Shown: positions 5,965 to 7,156 of the stretch, piece after piece
Layout of the letters: every line of letters begins with the position of its first letter
How positions within the stretch are numbered: position 1 is the stretch's first letter
Assembly (NCBI GenBank): GCA_015233295.1
Contig: JADFYC010000102.1
Location: forward strand, 3,130-10,285
DNA from: Deltaproteobacteria bacterium
GTDB lineage: Bacteria; Desulfobacterota; JADFXK01
Length of the DNA stretch: 7,156 nucleotides
Reading direction: 5' to 3'
Translations under genes and position numbers: made by a program
The notes under the pieces: model-generated
What the model was told of the DNA's origin: nothing
Database searches by the model: none
The model's input: only the letters and a program-made list of their open reading frames with translations

Positions 5965-6803
5965 TAGTAGGTTAACAGCATACCACCATCAAATAAAAGG
6001 TCGCCGCCGACCAGGTATTTAGCGAAACACGAAAATCCGAAGAGGAACAAATTGGCCACCTCGATGGGGGTCATCATTTCTTTATTGCGTGATTTTCCCA
6101 TCATCACATTCTGAACAACTTCCTCTGGGGTCATGCCCCGTTGCTCGGCTTGATCCGGGATCTGTTTTAAAACCAGACCGGTCTTGACATACCCGGTGCT
6201 GACTGAAAATGAACGAATCTTGCCGGATCCTTCAGCCGCAATGGACTGGGTCAGGGCGCGCAAGCCGAATTTAGTGATATTGTAAACTGACTTGTTGAGT
6301 GTACAGATGTGGCCGTGAACAGAGGACATGTTGCCAATCGCCCCGGTGCCTGATTCGCTTTGTTTCATATAGGGGATAGTCAGCTTAGACAGGTAGAATG
6401 GCGCCCGGAGCATGATCTTTTGCATCAAGTCATACTTTCCCATGGGAAAATTTTCCAACGGGGCGACGTGCTGGATCCCGGCGATGTTGGCCAGATATTT
6501 TATGCAGCCCAACTTGGCGCTTTCTGAGACGGCCTGCTCAATGTCGTTATCGCTGGTCAAGTCTGTTTTGATGAAAGTCATGCGCCCACCCAGACGGCTA
6601 ACCAACTCACAAGTCCTTTCGCCTTCAGCCTGGTCAATATCCAATCCCACGACCAGCAGATTATTAACGGCCGCGGCAATAGCTACGGCTCGGCCGATGC
6701 CCCCGGCGGCGCCGGTGACTAGACAAACGTGCTGCGGGCAAAAGTCCTTATCCGATAATACCAAGATATCTTCCCGCTGGATCTCGGGCTCGCTAATATC
6801 CAT
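5964..6803 (-). CDS. Short-chain dehydrogenase, 3-hydroxybutyrate dehydrogenase-like
   Basis: This is a cytoplasmic NAD(P)-dependent oxidoreductase of the SDR family, closest by motif to D-3-hydroxybutyrate dehydrogenase (3-hydroxybutyrate to acetoacetate). Of 279 residues, the first 25 or so are an extension beyond the usual length of about 260. The cofactor motif is TGAAGGIG (30-37). Asp55 at the end of strand 2 favours NAD. The catalytic residues are Ser161, Tyr174 and Lys178. Residues matching the hydroxybutyrate pocket are Gln111 (AGIQHVAP), Ser161 and His163 (SSVHG), Lys171 (NKSVY) and Gln214 (LKQIPDQ). The GMTPEEVVQNV stretch is also typical. Two departures are visible: the tetrad Asn is Met131 and the usual Pro-Gly is Thr-Gly (STGYV, 202-206). 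AGGAG (6811-6815) 7 nt upstream fixes the ATG. It lies 166 nt before the transporter genes on the same strand. The family is certain; the exact substrate is not. Confidence 0.88.
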   Translation of the reverse strand: MDISEPEIQREDILVLSDKDFCPQHVCLVTGAAGGIGRAVAIAAAVNNLLVVGLDIDQAEGERTCELVSRLGGRMTFIKTDLTSDNDIEQAVSESAKLGCIKYLANIAGIQHVAPLENFPMGKYDLMQKIMLRAPFYLSKLTIPYMKQSESGTGAIGNMSSVHGHICTLNKSVYNITKFGLRALTQSIAAEGSGKIRSFSVSTGYVKTGLVLKQIPDQAEQRGMTPEEVVQNVMMGKSRNKEMMTPIEVANLFLFGFSCFAKYLVGGDLLFDGGMLLTY

Positions 6804-6810
6804 GCTCTCA

Positions 6811-6815
6811 CTCCT
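6811..6815 (-). promoter_or_regulatory. Shine-Dalgarno of the dehydrogenase gene
   Basis: AGGAG on the minus strand is 7 nt upstream of the ATG at 6803-6801, an optimal spacing. It confirms the start and therefore shows that the N-terminal extension of about 25 residues is probably translated. Confidence 0.8.
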
Positions 6816-6823
6816 ATGTTCAT

Positions 6824-6893
6824 TTCTCTATGCCTTCACCGGGATGTTCCGGAGCCTCATCAGATTTAAGCAGAGTGACTCGGTTCTCTATGC
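6824..6893. repeat. Direct repeat GCATAGAGAA in the dehydrogenase leader and promoter region
   Basis: TTCTCTATGC (plus strand; GCATAGAGAA on the transcribed-sense minus strand) occurs at 6824-6833 and 6884-6893, exactly 60 bp apart. One copy is in the spacer of the putative promoter and the other in the leader just upstream of the ribosome site. They could be paired regulator sites or the trace of a duplication; ten bases is short enough for chance. Confidence 0.35.
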
Positions 6894-6901
6894 ATTGTCA
6901 A
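6873..6901 (-). promoter_or_regulatory. Possible promoter of the dehydrogenase gene
   Basis: A perfect -35 hexamer TTGACA sits at 6901-6896 on the minus strand. At 17-18 nt there is only TCACTC/CACTCT (6878-6872), a poor -10 box. A promoter that needs an activator, or one with an upstream start in the AT-rich stretch 6925-6980, is possible. The predicted leader is about 60 nt. Confidence 0.35.
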
Positions 6902-7073
6902 GTGTTTTCTTGAGGTTGGGATAGATTCTTTATTAACTACGTAACGGAATGATATATAACCTAATAACGAAAATTATCCGGTCCCATGGACGAACGCTGG
7001 TCGCCCACGACGGGCTAAGTCCCATGACGACGACAACAGTTCATGCGTTTGCGGTAAGGCGAAACGGTTTTTC

Positions 7074-7102
7074 TTGACCACAACCCGTCAAACTGATAAC
7101 AT
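7074..7102 (+). promoter_or_regulatory. Possible rightward promoter leading out of the window
   Basis: TTGACC (7074-7079) is followed after 17 nt by TAACAT (7097-7102), matching the sigma70 consensus at five and four of six positions. An AT-rich TTTAATTTG follows. If real it would drive a plus-strand gene beyond the right edge, divergent from the dehydrogenase. Evidence is sequence similarity only. Confidence 0.28.
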
Positions 7103-7156
7103 TTAATTTGTCATTTTCGAAACTCGCCTCTCGGGCCTGGATTCTATCGTGCGCGC

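Larger units (their letters stand above)
6804..7156. other. Intergenic region right of the dehydrogenase gene; no convincing gene
   Basis: These 353 bp hold the dehydrogenase leader and promoter region, an AT-rich stretch (about 6925-6980), a near-repeat of GTCCCATG (6981-6988 and 7019-7026, both followed by GACGA or ACGA) and a small TTGAC/GTCAA inverted repeat (7074-7078, 7087-7091). A minus-strand frame open to the right edge ends at a TGA near 7046 after about 37 codons, but its sequence shows no recognisable domain. No tRNA, CRISPR or insertion-sequence end is seen. Confidence 0.6.

Noticed and set aside
6412..6924. Plus-strand open frame of 170 codons overlapping the dehydrogenase gene
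   Set aside because: It is largely antisense to a gene with clear SDR motifs, has no ribosome site, and its translation resembles no known family.
7046..7154. C-terminal end of a minus-strand gene entering from the right edge
   Set aside because: The frame is open for only about 37 codons to the edge and shows no recognisable domain. That length is expected by chance, though longer sequence could change this.

Overview
The window looks like a stretch of Gram-negative chromosome. It carries the end of lpxC (lipid A biosynthesis) and a complete branched-chain-amino-acid-type (HAAT family) ABC importer, with base composition near half G+C by eye. The mixture of lpxC, a liv-type operon and a 3-hydroxybutyrate-dehydrogenase-like gene would fit a deltaproteobacterium/Desulfobacterota, but that placement is inference from general character; no marker gene here settles it.

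Layout. Positions 1-745 (+) hold the C-terminal three quarters or more of LpxC, cut by the window edge. A 160-bp convergent spacer (746-905) contains weak hairpins. From there every gene lies on the minus strand. In transcription order (right to left) these are: a short-chain dehydrogenase resembling D-3-hydroxybutyrate dehydrogenase (6803-5964); a 166-bp spacer with a repeat cluster, a good sigma70-like promoter and a perfect tandem 14-bp operator-like repeat; a periplasmic solute-binding protein (5797-4571); an 81-bp spacer with a perfect 13-bp hairpin; the permeases LivH (4489-3605) and LivM (3480-2482); and the ATPases LivG (2429-1656) and LivF (1634-906). The right 353 bp (6804-7156) has no convincing gene. 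It holds the SDR leader, a possible promoter and short direct repeats.

How they work together. The binding protein captures a small solute in the periplasm and delivers it to the LivH/LivM channel, and LivG/LivF power import. The order binding protein-H-M-G-F is the classical livKHMGF order. The ligand is not known: the binding protein belongs to the broad type-1 periplasmic-binding fold, and leucine is not established. The upstream dehydrogenase may link import to breakdown of a compound that yields 3-hydroxybutyrate/acetoacetate, but it appears to have its own promoter, so the link is positional.

No wholly novel multi-gene system is evident. The points most worth a second look are the tandem operator over the transporter promoter, the strong hairpin after the binding-protein gene, and the dehydrogenase, which keeps the hydroxybutyrate-site residues but lacks the usual SDR tetrad asparagine and Pro-Gly motif.
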